NCBI GenBank assembly: GCA_947595235.1 | Contig: CANQEP010000003.1 | Location: forward strand, 1 to 45,841 | Direction of reading: 5' to 3' | Origin: an uncultured Clostridia bacterium | GTDB taxonomy: Bacteria; Bacillota; Clostridia; Christensenellales; UBA1242 | Length of the DNA: 45,841 nt | Shown: piece after piece, positions 1 through 8,857 of the stretch | How the letters are laid out: each line of letters opens with the position of its first letter | Position numbering within the stretch: position 1 is the stretch's first letter | Program-made: the position numbers and the translations under genes | Notes under the pieces: generated by a model | The model's database searches: none | What the model was told of the DNA's origin: nothing | The model's input: the letters and a program-made list of their open reading frames with translations, nothing else

Positions 1-1
1 G

Positions 2-85
2 CCCGCGTTTCTCTTTCGAAGCCATTTGTGAAAAATATGGCTTAGGTGCGGTGAGGTTGGAGCGACTCGTAAGCGAGCCGCAACA
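2..85 (+). repeat. Repeat family B, copy 1
   Basis: AAGCCAT...ATATGGCTTAGGTGCGGTGAGG followed by hairpin GCGaCTCG-TAAG-CGAGcCGC and CAACA; related copies near 44657-44705 (inverted) and 45795-45841. Confidence 0.7.
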
Positions 86-88
86 AAA

Positions 89-262
89 AGAGTGCCCCCG
101 AAGTAAAGGGGTCCCCGCGGAGTGAGAGTAGCGAAGTTCGTGGGGAGAGGAGAAGTTTTGTGGGGTCGGGGCGGGTCGTCCATAGGGTGACCCGACGAGA
201 CGAGGTGAAACTTCGACGAGGAAAGGTGGTGCTTTGCACCAAAAGGGGTCATAAAGTATCCA
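89..262 (+). repeat. Repeat family A, copy 1 (long variant with about 110 bp extra structured sequence)
   Basis: Starts GTGCCCCC, ends GGAAAGGTGGTGC-TTT-GCACCAAAAGGGGTCATAAAGTATCCAC; shares consensus GTGCCCC..GGGGAAAGGTGG[hairpin]CCAAAAGGGG..GATAAAGTATC with four copies at the right end. Confidence 0.7.
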
Positions 263-415
263 CTTGTGGTGGCGATTGAAAATCAGTGCAAAAATTAAGA
301 TGATCCAAAAAGCCATTAGTTTTTAAAAGTTCTGTTGGTGATGTCCATAGGAATTTTATGAGTTGCGAGGGTATCAAATTGAGAGAGCGGGGAATAATCT
401 TTTTGAGGTGAGAAA

Positions 416-829
416 ATGAAAAAGATTATTCCTTATATATCGCTTTCACTTATGATATGTTGCGTGGTTTTGCTGGGGGCGTGCGGAAGGCTGAGCGCAA
501 AGAGTGGCAGTTTGGAGTTCTTTTATGAGAAAAATTCAGCGCAAAAAGTTAGCGTTGAGGGGAGCAATTATGTTAAAATGCTGCTTGAGATAAAAAACAA
601 CGGCGAGGGCGACGCGGAAATTGAGGCGCAGAAGTTCAGCCTTGTTGCGGGTGGCGAGACGGTCAGCGGCGAAGTGTTTTTCGGCAACAATGTTGTTGAC
701 AAAATGGACAAAGAGAGCATTTCCATGGCAGAGAGCGAGAGCCTTGTTTTGAACCTTGAACTAATTGGCGACGCGACGGAGTTTGACCTTTATTATGACG
801 AGACTGTGCTTGTTAGAGTGACAATCTAG
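416..829 (+). CDS. Small lipoprotein, unknown function
   Basis: 137 aa ORF, signal peptide with lipobox-like LLGACG; RBS-like GAGGTGAG upstream. Confidence 0.75.
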   Translation: MKKIIPYISLSLMICCVVLLGACGRLSAKSGSLEFFYEKNSAQKVSVEGSNYVKMLLEIKNNGEGDAEIEAQKFSLVAGGETVSGEVFFGNNVVDKMDKESISMAESESLVLNLELIGDATEFDLYYDETVLVRVTI

Positions 830-837
830 GAGAAAAG

Positions 838-1143
838 ATGAACACATACGAAAGGGTATATGAACTTGTGAAACTTATTCCTCTTGGCAAGGTGACAACC
901 TATGGCGAGATTGCTCGCGTGCTTGGAAATCCGCGACTTTCGAGGGTGGTTGGCTATGCTCTGCATAGCAACAAGACTCCAATTGCCGTTCCTTGCCATA
1001 GGGTGGTTAACAGAAATGGCGCTTTGGCGAGCGGATTTGCGTTTGGTGGAAAGAACGCACAAAAAAACCTCCTCATAAACGAGGGGGTCATGGTTGAAAA
1101 CGGGAAGGTGGATTTGTCGCACTATATGTTTTATTTTTGGTAG
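838..1143 (+). CDS. MGMT-family protein (methylated-DNA--cysteine methyltransferase DNA-binding domain only)
   Basis: 101 aa; IPLGKVTTYGEIA and VPCHRVVNRNG motifs; short form without the N-terminal domain. Confidence 0.85.
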   Translation: MNTYERVYELVKLIPLGKVTTYGEIARVLGNPRLSRVVGYALHSNKTPIAVPCHRVVNRNGALASGFAFGGKNAQKNLLINEGVMVENGKVDLSHYMFYFW

Positions 1144-2033
1144 CCCTCTTCCTCTTGCACAAGAACGAACGAAGGGTCGGGTGCCTCTTTAAAAATCTTT
1201 CGTCCGAATTTTATTCTCTTTGTGTCAACATAGGTCTCAACATAGGTTTTTAGCAATTGCTTTGCCTCTTCAAACTCAAAAATTGGGTCAGTGATGAAAT
1301 ATTCGGGAAAGTCACTTGGCGGATTTTCCATTGCTCGCAAAAATTCTTTCGCGAGGCTTAGGGGCTTCAAGGTCACTGTTGCAAGCGTTGTTCCGTTGAC
1401 TGGAGGCTCGCTTTTTTCAACTTTGAACCCGCAAGGGGGGAGCAAGACTTCTTGCTCGCCCTTGTAGACGCAGTTGTCAAGGCTTGTCAAGAGCACAAAA
1501 GGAAAATGTGCGGGAAGGTGGGTCATAAGAAGTGCGCCCTCTTCGTCGGCAACAAAGGAGTTGGCGCAGATTTTTGAGATTGACCAAGAGTTGAGTTGCC
1601 TCATGTTTATCTTGTCAAGGGGAACGGTGCCACGATATAGCACTCTGTCGCGACTGTTCCACCTTTTCGAAAGGCGCATCATTTCGTCAAGTTCGATGAG
1701 TCCCTTGATGTAGTTGGTTGTTATTGGCATATAGTTGGTTTGGGTGGTGATGTAGGGGTTGCCTCTCTCCATTGCGCGAGTGTGGTTCTCGCGAATGCTG
1801 TCTTTCAAAACGGCGGGCGCAACATATGGCTTCGCAGACAGAGGACGCCCCGAGAAAAAACTGTTGATAGTGTCGGCAGAACTGAGTTCGTAGCGCTTAA
1901 GAAACTCGTTGGTCTCAAGCAAAAAACCAAGGTTATACGAGAAGAATGTTCCCCTGTATAGTCCGCGGAGCGTTCCAAACTCGTGTTTTATTCTTGCTTT
2001 TCGGCTCTTGTCAATATCCATAATGCGCCTCAC
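1131..2033 (-). CDS. Putative ADP-ribosyltransferase-like protein (R-S-ExE class), copy 2
   Basis: VLYRGTVPLD (Arg), LNSWSIS (STS-like), KGEQEVLLPP (ExE) in the order expected for the ART superfamily; about 300 aa paralogue of the adjacent ORF. Confidence 0.7.
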   Translation of the reverse strand: MRRIMDIDKSRKARIKHEFGTLRGLYRGTFFSYNLGFLLETNEFLKRYELSSADTINSFFSGRPLSAKPYVAPAVLKDSIRENHTRAMERGNPYITTQTNYMPITTNYIKGLIELDEMMRLSKRWNSRDRVLYRGTVPLDKINMRQLNSWSISKICANSFVADEEGALLMTHLPAHFPFVLLTSLDNCVYKGEQEVLLPPCGFKVEKSEPPVNGTTLATVTLKPLSLAKEFLRAMENPPSDFPEYFITDPIFEFEEAKQLLKTYVETYVDTKRIKFGRKIFKEAPDPSFVLVQEEEGYQK

Positions 2034-2953
2034 TCTTTGTCAAGAGGGCTTTCAAAGTCTTGGCTTTTCGCCTCTTTGAAAATGCGGTTGCCAAACTTTA
2101 TGTAGCCCTTGTCAACATAATTCTTAACATAGTTTTCTAGCATCTTTAGTGATTCTTCAAATTCATAATATGGGTCACGGATATAGGTTCTTGGGTAGTC
2201 GGCTGGGGGATTTTTCATCCTTAAAAGTAATAGTTTTGCAAGATTATGCGGGCGCAAAGTCACTTCGGCGTTCTCGGTGAAAGACATGGTGTCGGGAGCG
2301 CTTTTTGTTACTTCGAACTCGCAAGGGGGAATGATGTATTCAAGTTCGTTTGTGAAGTCGCTTGCCTTTGTGTCGTTCATGAAGATGTATGGAAAGCCCG
2401 CAGGCAAATCGGTTGTAAGAAATGAGCCCTCCGAGGATGCAAAGTGGCGAGCAATCTCCATGTCGGTTGACCACGAATTGAGCATATTCATGTCAATGAC
2501 ACCAACGGGAACAGTGCCCCTATAGAGTCTTGTTGGCTGTTTGTTGAGACTTTTCGAAAGCCTTAACGCCGTGTCGATGTCTATAATTGACTTAACGAAC
2601 GCCTTTGTCATCGGAGGGTAGTTGACGTCATAGACAACAATCTTGCCCTCTCTTATTCTTTGCAACTCCTCCTTGCGCATTTTTTCTGAAATATAGCGCA
2701 TTTGCGGAGGCAAGAACTCTATTTCGTCGGGGTTGTAGGCAAGTGCGGTTGACGAAGACCCACGCAAAAAGTTGTTAATTGCCGTGTTGCCGTTCCTTGA
2801 ATATGCCTTCAAAACTTGGTTGCCCTCAAGCATGAGCCCCAAATTTTGCGGACGGCTGAAAAATGGGGTGCGAGGTCGCCCAGAAAATGGTCCTTCGCGC
2901 CTAAGAGTTGTGACAAGTATTTGTTTTTTTGCGCCTATTGGTCTCATAAACAT
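2030..2953 (-). CDS. Putative ADP-ribosyltransferase-like protein (R-S-ExE class), copy 1
   Basis: RLYRGTVPVG, LNSWSTDMEIARHFA, NELEYIIPP motifs; overlaps the downstream paralogue by 4 nt (ATGA). Confidence 0.75.
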   Translation of the reverse strand: MFMRPIGAKKQILVTTLRREGPFSGRPRTPFFSRPQNLGLMLEGNQVLKAYSRNGNTAINNFLRGSSSTALAYNPDEIEFLPPQMRYISEKMRKEELQRIREGKIVVYDVNYPPMTKAFVKSIIDIDTALRLSKSLNKQPTRLYRGTVPVGVIDMNMLNSWSTDMEIARHFASSEGSFLTTDLPAGFPYIFMNDTKASDFTNELEYIIPPCEFEVTKSAPDTMSFTENAEVTLRPHNLAKLLLLRMKNPPADYPRTYIRDPYYEFEESLKMLENYVKNYVDKGYIKFGNRIFKEAKSQDFESPLDKE

Positions 2954-3032
2954 ATTATATCACTCAAAAATGCAAATTTCAATACCCACAGCCAGCAAAA
3001 TTGAGCAAGAAAAAATCCCCGAAGGGATTTTT

Positions 3033-3899
3033 CTAGTTTTTGTATCTTGAAACGGCAAGTGCGAGTGCTCCCGGCCCGATGTGGCAAGACACCGAGAGCG
3101 ACAGCGGGTCGATGTTTTTGCATTCAAGGTCAGGGAAGGCAACGGCAAGTTCTTCTTTGAACTTCTCGGCAGCCTCGTAGTTGTTTGTGTGGGCGATATA
3201 AAGCGCCATTTTTCCGTCTGCGCGAAGGTCCTTGAAGCGAGTTTCAAGGTCGTTTTTAACGGCTTGTATCATTCTTGACTTCGCTTGGTTCATGTTCATG
3301 ACCATTGCGAATTTGTCCAGTTTTTCGCCTTGAATTTGAAGAACGGGCTTTATTGAAAGCATGGTTGCAATGGCTGCCGCTGCTGGCGTTACTCTTCCAC
3401 CGCGCTTCAAATATTTTAGAGTTTGGACAGTGATATAGATACTGCTGTCCATCTTTGTTCGCTCCAAATACTCCTTGACTTCGCTGGCGGTCTTGCCTTG
3501 CTTTACAAGTGACAGAGCCTCAACAACGCTGGCACGCTGAGTTACAGAAATGCGTTGGTTGTTAACAACAAACACCTTGCCCTTGTACTCGTCTTCGGCA
3601 AAGCGCGACGCCGATGCGCAACTTTCACTAAGACCGCTAGACATTGGAATATACACAAGTTCGTCGTAGTCTTTGAGGACCTTGTTCCAAAGTTCGGTCA
3701 CCTCACTGTATGAGGGTTGTGATGTTGAAATCTTTGCGTCACTTTTGAGTTTTTCATAGAACTCACTTTGCGAAAGGTTTATGTCCTCGTAGTAATTTTC
3801 TTCACCAATAATAAAGGGCATAGGGAGAATGAACAAATTGTCCTTCGCCTCACTTTGGGTCATTCCCGAATTGCTGTCTGTTACAACTGCAGTCTTCAT
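3033..3899 (-). CDS. DegV family protein (fatty-acid binding)
   Basis: 288 aa; N-terminal VVTDSNSGM, TSQPS, PMSSGLSES and HIGPGALALAV typical of DegV. Confidence 0.95.
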   Translation of the reverse strand: MKTAVVTDSNSGMTQSEAKDNLFILPMPFIIGEENYYEDINLSQSEFYEKLKSDAKISTSQPSYSEVTELWNKVLKDYDELVYIPMSSGLSESCASASRFAEDEYKGKVFVVNNQRISVTQRASVVEALSLVKQGKTASEVKEYLERTKMDSSIYITVQTLKYLKRGGRVTPAAAAIATMLSIKPVLQIQGEKLDKFAMVMNMNQAKSRMIQAVKNDLETRFKDLRADGKMALYIAHTNNYEAAEKFKEELAVAFPDLECKNIDPLSLSVSCHIGPGALALAVSRYKN

Positions 3900-3976
3900 A
3901 CTTACACCTCACTTCTTTTGTTAACACGATTATTATAACTATTTTGAGTATAAATACAAACAAAAATTGAACAATT

Positions 3977-5107
3977 TCAAAATTTTAGTTTAATTAACTC
4001 GCCCACAAGCCTCTCTGCCTCGCCTTGACCAACCAAGATTTTTAGAAAAGTTGGGTGCAAACTCAAATATTTAACGCAAAATTCACCATTTTTTATGATA
4101 TTTTGCACTTTTTTTAAGAAATCTCTGTGGAAAGTCAGCCCACTTCCCGTCAAAAGGACCTCCTCAACCCGCTCTTCTTTTAACTTAAGCCCACTCTTTC
4201 TCAATTTTTCCATATCTTTTGCCTCTATAAGGCACTTATAGATGTTTTTATCAAGAGAAATTGTCTCTTCAAATAGTGGACAAATATTGCAGTTTTTAAA
4301 CTTTATTTGTAAATAATTGGTCTTTTTATATGCATAACATACAAATGACAATTCAGTTTTGAAAGATATGCCATCAACGAAGTATCCTTCAAACGGGGCG
4401 AAAGAAACTTCTGTTCCACTCTTTGAAAGGCTCTTTAAAACCTCAACATCTGTCTTATACTTGTTTGCAATTTCAAGGCAACGTTTGTCAAGAATTTTTG
4501 CCGAGGCATATGCGCCCTCTATTGCCGAGTAAATATTGATATGCTTCAATTTTCTTGAAGGGTGTCTGTTCGGGTCGCAGATGTGGTAGCCGTCAACGTC
4601 GGTGAAGATATATGCCTTGCAGTCAAGAAGGCTCGCAAGCATAACGGCAGTTGTGTCTGAGCCTCCGCGCCCAAGAAGGGTGAGGTCGCCTTTTTCGTCT
4701 ATGCCTTGAAACCCCGTGACAATAACCACTTTTTCGCCGAGATATTTTTTTAACACTCCAACATCAGCACTGGTGATGACTGCACTGAGTTTGTTGCCCA
4801 TGGTTATGATTTTTAGTTCTTTTGCAGTCAATATCTTTGTTGGAACGCCAATGTTTTCAAGAGCCAGCGAGAGCATTGCCGCAGAGATATTTTCCCCAAC
4901 CGAGAGGAGGGAGGCTTTTGCAGTTTCGCACTTACTTTCCCCAAGAGAGGACGCCAGCGCTTCAAGTTTGTTTGTGGTTTTTCCCATGGCGCTGACAACA
5001 ACAGCAAGTTCAAACTTTTTCCACCTTTGTTTTATGAAAAGGGCGACCTTTTTTATCTTTTCTGCATTTTCAAGGCTTGTTCCACCAAATTTGTATACAT
5101 ATCTCAT
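3977..5107 (-). CDS. Aspartate kinase
   Basis: MRYVYKFGGTS, LGRGGSDTTAVMLA, TDVDGYHICDPN; start placed at the second Met (5107). C-terminal regulatory region is divergent. Confidence 0.9.
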   Translation of the reverse strand: MRYVYKFGGTSLENAEKIKKVALFIKQRWKKFELAVVVSAMGKTTNKLEALASSLGESKCETAKASLLSVGENISAAMLSLALENIGVPTKILTAKELKIITMGNKLSAVITSADVGVLKKYLGEKVVIVTGFQGIDEKGDLTLLGRGGSDTTAVMLASLLDCKAYIFTDVDGYHICDPNRHPSRKLKHINIYSAIEGAYASAKILDKRCLEIANKYKTDVEVLKSLSKSGTEVSFAPFEGYFVDGISFKTELSFVCYAYKKTNYLQIKFKNCNICPLFEETISLDKNIYKCLIEAKDMEKLRKSGLKLKEERVEEVLLTGSGLTFHRDFLKKVQNIIKNGEFCVKYLSLHPTFLKILVGQGEAERLVGELIKLKF

Positions 5108-5206
5108 AAAAAATCCTCTTTTTATATTATTCAAGTTTCGCGTGGCTGGTGATATCGCTTGCTAAGAGCAAGAAAAAAGTGTAATATAAAAGCCGAGGAA
5201 AAGAAT

Positions 5207-6232
5207 ATGCAAAATTTTTCAAAGTGCCCAAATTGTGGGGGCGAGGAATATTTTAATCCCGAAACGGGAATGTTGGTTTGCGAAAGGTGTGGTGGGACAT
5301 TTCCCGTCAACGAGCCTAGCACTCAGCCAACAAAGAGGGAGTATACTCCAACTTTTCAGCCAAACAATGTTGAATCTAATCAATACGAGTGCGCAACTTG
5401 TGGCGCAAAGATTGTTGTTGGCTCAAATGGAGAGGTGCATCGTTGCGCCTCGTGTGGCAACCGCACGGTGAAAAAATCCGACACCACTTTGACCAGCACG
5501 CCCGACGGCATCATTCCATTTTGCATAACCAAAAGTAGGGCGGCTGAACTTTTCAGAAACTGGGTTTCAACAAGGAAGTTTGCGCCTTCTGACCTTAAAC
5601 AAATGGCAAAACTTGAAAAGTTGTCGGGGCTATATGTTCCCGTTTGGAACTTCAACTTTGACATCACTTGGCGCTACAGCGCAATTGGCGTTAAAAAATA
5701 CACCGACGATGACGGCTACAGCGAGTATCGTGACTGCCCAGTCGACAAGGTGAAGGACGCAAGTTTTTCTAATGTTTTGCGTGCGGGGTCAAGCAAGGTC
5801 TCGTGGAGGCTTGTTGAGGACATTGGCAACTACGACTTTTCTAAGGTCAGACCATACTCAACCGACTACCTTCTTGGGTTCGCGGGGCTGGACACCGACA
5901 TTGACGTTCACTCGGTCTATGACAAGATAACCAGCGACATCATTTCAGACAACGAGCGCGTTGCGAAAAATCGCCTTGAAGGGGAGTACTTTGAGGTGAA
6001 CAACTTCAACTGTCGCACCCGCTTTAGGAATGTTATTTTCAACTACACCTATGTTCCAGTTTGGGCGAACCACTACACCTACAAGGGCAAGAGATATCAT
6101 TGCTACATCAACGGGCAGACGGGAAAGACGGGGGGAAGCGCGCCAAAATCTTTCTGGAAAATTGGTGGACTCACTCTTGGAATACTCGGGACACTTGCCG
6201 CAATTGTGGGGCTTGTTTTTTGGCTAATATAA
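5207..6232 (+). CDS. TFIIB-type zinc-ribbon protein with C-terminal TM helix
   Basis: Two CxxC pairs (CPNCGG..CERCGG; CATCGAK..CASCGN) and C-terminal hydrophobic helix; start placed at MQNFSK. Confidence 0.8.
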   Translation: MQNFSKCPNCGGEEYFNPETGMLVCERCGGTFPVNEPSTQPTKREYTPTFQPNNVESNQYECATCGAKIVVGSNGEVHRCASCGNRTVKKSDTTLTSTPDGIIPFCITKSRAAELFRNWVSTRKFAPSDLKQMAKLEKLSGLYVPVWNFNFDITWRYSAIGVKKYTDDDGYSEYRDCPVDKVKDASFSNVLRAGSSKVSWRLVEDIGNYDFSKVRPYSTDYLLGFAGLDTDIDVHSVYDKITSDIISDNERVAKNRLEGEYFEVNNFNCRTRFRNVIFNYTYVPVWANHYTYKGKRYHCYINGQTGKTGGSAPKSFWKIGGLTLGILGTLAAIVGLVFWLI

Positions 6233-6256
6233 AAAAACCACCTAATTTGGTGGCAT

Positions 6257-6288
6257 AAAAAAGATTAGGCAATGCCTAATCTTTTTTT
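6257..6288. terminator. Bidirectional rho-independent terminator
   Basis: AAAAAAGATTAGGC-AAT-GCCTAATCTTTTTTT between convergent genes; a second hairpin CCACC..GGTGG lies just upstream. Confidence 0.85.
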
Positions 6289-6370
6289 GTGTGTGCGACG
6301 TTTTTGTGTGGGTCGTATCTTACAATTTTTTACAATTTTCGCAAAATATTCGCAGTTTTTCACTGGTTTT

Positions 6371-7369
6371 TTACTCAAAATGCGTATTTTTTATCTCAAT
6401 TCCACTTTTTGTCAGCGTTATTGTTGTTGCACCAAGCATGGTGGGGTCGTAGTATGAGTATCTTGAGGATTTAAGCCCATAGACCATGTGGATGCCCTCA
6501 TAAAGGATGTCGCAGTTGTTGATGTGGTCATGACCACAGAAAAAACCAATAGTGCTTTTAAGTTCTTTCGCCTTTTCAAACAGCCCCGTGTTTTCGTAGC
6601 CGGGGTAAACAACGGGGTAGTCCTCTTTCATGGTCGCCGTTCCCGTGCTCTCGCCATTTTTCAAAGACTCCCACGCGTCCGCATACTCAAAGAGGGGAAT
6701 GTGGAAAAACGCGAGCGACAAAGGCGGGTTCTTGCCGTTATATTTTTTCAAAATGCCGACCGCCCTTTCGTACCACTCAACTTGGTTAGCGTGAATGGTG
6801 TCATAGACACTGTGGTCGTCGCCGTGGTACATATTGCTGTCTATTAGAAATAGGCTGAACATGATTTTGTTTTTCTTTTTGAGGTTGATAACATAGTTTC
6901 CAACGCCGTCAACCCCCTCTTCGCCCGAGTGGAAGAGGCAATGCTCAGCGGAGGTAAACTTCTCTGCCATATATTCTTTTGTTAGCACTCCCTCGGCATC
7001 GTGGTTGCCAAAGACGGGAGCCCAAGGAGTTTCAAGTGCCTCCATGCAAGAGATAAAGGTCAAAAGCACTTCGTCGCTCTCGGGGATATAGATGTTGTCG
7101 CCCGTGAGCACAATAAGGTCGGGCTTTTCGCGCTCAACCATTTCGCTGATGTCCACAAACGCATCAAGACACTCATCGCTGTTTGCAACTTGAACGTCGG
7201 CAAGTTGCATTATCTTGAAGCCCTCTTTGTAGTCCATATCAAGCATATATTCGGGCAACTTAATTTTCTTGCACGCACAAAAGATGGGGAGCATAAAAAC
7301 AAGCGCCAAACTCATGGCAAACACTTTGAAAGAACTTGCAAACGCATTTTTTGTTTTGCTTATTTCCAT
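6371..7369 (-). CDS. Metallophosphoesterase family protein (probable lipoprotein)
   Basis: LADVQ, LTGDNIY, FGNHDAEG, CGHDHINN motifs; hydrophobic N-terminus with FCACKK lipobox-like site. Confidence 0.9.
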   Translation of the reverse strand: MEISKTKNAFASSFKVFAMSLALVFMLPIFCACKKIKLPEYMLDMDYKEGFKIMQLADVQVANSDECLDAFVDISEMVEREKPDLIVLTGDNIYIPESDEVLLTFISCMEALETPWAPVFGNHDAEGVLTKEYMAEKFTSAEHCLFHSGEEGVDGVGNYVINLKKKNKIMFSLFLIDSNMYHGDDHSVYDTIHANQVEWYERAVGILKKYNGKNPPLSLAFFHIPLFEYADAWESLKNGESTGTATMKEDYPVVYPGYENTGLFEKAKELKSTIGFFCGHDHINNCDILYEGIHMVYGLKSSRYSYYDPTMLGATTITLTKSGIEIKNTHFE

Positions 7370-7408
7370 AGCCTTATTTTAGTTGTATTTTTCCGCGTTG
7401 TCAAACAG

Positions 7409-7435
7409 AAAAAGTCCAATCTCGATTGGACTTTT
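7409..7435. terminator. Rho-independent terminator
   Basis: AAAAAGTCCAATC-tc-GATTGGACTTTT. Confidence 0.75.
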
Positions 7436-7474
7436 CAATATATTTTTGTGAAATGTTCAAGTTTTGCCCCAAAT

Positions 7475-8575
7475 TTATCTCCAGTTCATCGTTGCTGAGA
7501 ATGGACAGTGCTTGCAAGCCGAGTGGAAGGCTTCTTTTGCCCATTTTATAACAGTGTTATAGTCGTTGGTGGAGGTGTCACTATATGGTGAAAAGTGAGC
7601 AATTATTTCTATCTCCTTAGAAGATGTTGAAAAGTCGGCATAGAATGTTCCATAGTTGGACCTTGCCTTGCTTTCAACCTTGTCTTTTATGTACTTTGCC
7701 CAGTCGTAGATGTCCCACTCCTCTGAGCCAAGAGGTGGCGCCCAAGGGTTAATCATTTGCCCGATACCGCCAAGAACTCCACCAACAAAACGCCAACGGC
7801 TTTTGCGTTTTTCTTTCCTTTTCTTTGCCTTTGCTTCTTTGTCTGCCTTCATTGCCTCAACATCGGGCTCGCCTTCGTCGGTGAAAAAGCCCTTCTTGAT
7901 GGCCTTGTTTTCTTGAGCCTCTTTCTCTTTGCGCTTAGACTCTTGATATTTTTTGGCCTTGCGAGCGGTCTTTTCTTGCTCGGTCTCCATTGAGTATGAA
8001 AGGCGCTTGTCCAAAACATAACTGCGGTTTTTCTCTTTGAAGAAGTTAACAACAGAAATTATTGTTGGAATGAGAATAATTGCTTCGCAGATTGCAGCCA
8101 TGATGATGTGGCCGGTTAATGACATATGAACACCAGTGCAAAGAAGAATGGATATCAGCGCCGCAATAATGCAAAACAGTGGAGCGGTGTAGCGGAAATA
8201 GATGTTGTCGTTCGTGTCCTTTCCAATAAAGTACATCATGAACATGAACAGCGCCGATGAGCCAAGGTGAATTATGACCGGACTTCCAAGAACGTAGCCC
8301 GTGATGATGAGGGCAAGTGTTCCTGCCGCGCCAACGCCGTATAAGATGTACCACAGCACCATATTCAGTTGCGCCAAAAATCCAATAATTAGCGCAAAGA
8401 ATGCGCACTCAATCGAGAAGTATAGCATAAATTGTGGAAATGGCAAGCCCCATGTCCCCGGGTGCTTTGCGGCAACAATGGCAATGATAATTATTGGTAT
8501 GGCGCACATCACCGCCGTTGTTATTGCCACCCACATGGAAACCTTTGTTCGGTTTTCTTCAACATTCTTTGGCAT
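7475..8575 (-). CDS. Multi-pass membrane protein with basic C-terminal region, unknown function
   Basis: Start placed at MPKNVEENRTK (8575) behind AAAGGGGG RBS; several hydrophobic segments then a Lys/Glu-rich cytosolic part. Confidence 0.75.
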   Translation of the reverse strand: MPKNVEENRTKVSMWVAITTAVMCAIPIIIIAIVAAKHPGTWGLPFPQFMLYFSIECAFFALIIGFLAQLNMVLWYILYGVGAAGTLALIITGYVLGSPVIIHLGSSALFMFMMYFIGKDTNDNIYFRYTAPLFCIIAALISILLCTGVHMSLTGHIIMAAICEAIILIPTIISVVNFFKEKNRSYVLDKRLSYSMETEQEKTARKAKKYQESKRKEKEAQENKAIKKGFFTDEGEPDVEAMKADKEAKAKKRKEKRKSRWRFVGGVLGGIGQMINPWAPPLGSEEWDIYDWAKYIKDKVESKARSNYGTFYADFSTSSKEIEIIAHFSPYSDTSTNDYNTVIKWAKEAFHSACKHCPFSATMNWR

Positions 8576-8683
8576 AAAAACCCCCTTTCGCTTAAAAAAT
8601 GCACTTTTTCTATCAACAATATATACAATTTTGCAATTTTTTGTCAAGTCAATATCTGTCACTTTTAACAAGTGGGCAAAAAC

Positions 8684-8712
8684 TTGACAAAAACGGCCAA
8701 GTGGGGTAATAT
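8684..8712 (+). promoter_or_regulatory. Consensus sigma70/SigA promoter
   Basis: TTGACA (8684-8689), 17-nt spacer, TAATAT (8707-8712). Confidence 0.8.
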
Positions 8713-8719
8713 ATAAATA

Positions 8720-8818
8720 GATGACTTTAAGTCTCGAAGGTCGAGAGGCTTGGAATTTATTCACGAAGCCGACGGAATTGTCAGTCACCCAATTCCAAAA
8801 CCCCATCAGGGGTTTTTC
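8720..8818 (+). ncRNA. Candidate small structured RNA, unknown family
   Basis: Perfect promoter upstream, hairpins GACTTTAAGTC, CTCG..CGAG, GGCTT..AAGCC, GGAATT..AATTCC, terminal CCCC-atca-GGGGTTTTT; no ORF of note. Confidence 0.55.
8797..8817. terminator. Bidirectional terminator
   Basis: AAAACCCC-ATCA-GGGGTTTTT. Confidence 0.8.
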
Positions 8819-8857
8819 TTATCAAAATGGTATTGAGTATAAATTTGTTTTTGTGAA

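Noticed and set aside
42-242. 66-aa minus-strand ORF at the left edge
   Set aside because: Overlaps repeats A and B; no coding features.
7475-8806. Full 443-aa version of the membrane protein ORF starting at 8806
   Set aside because: The extension crosses the candidate RNA and terminator; the internal ATG at 8575 has a good RBS and a natural start (MPKNVEENR).
8720-8818. Possibility that the candidate RNA is 4.5S/SRP RNA, 6S RNA, tmRNA or a mini-ykkC (guanidine-II) riboswitch
   Set aside because: No SRP GGTCAGG..GGAAGG core, too short for 6S/tmRNA, ACGA/ACGG are not in hairpin loops as required, and no co-oriented downstream gene.
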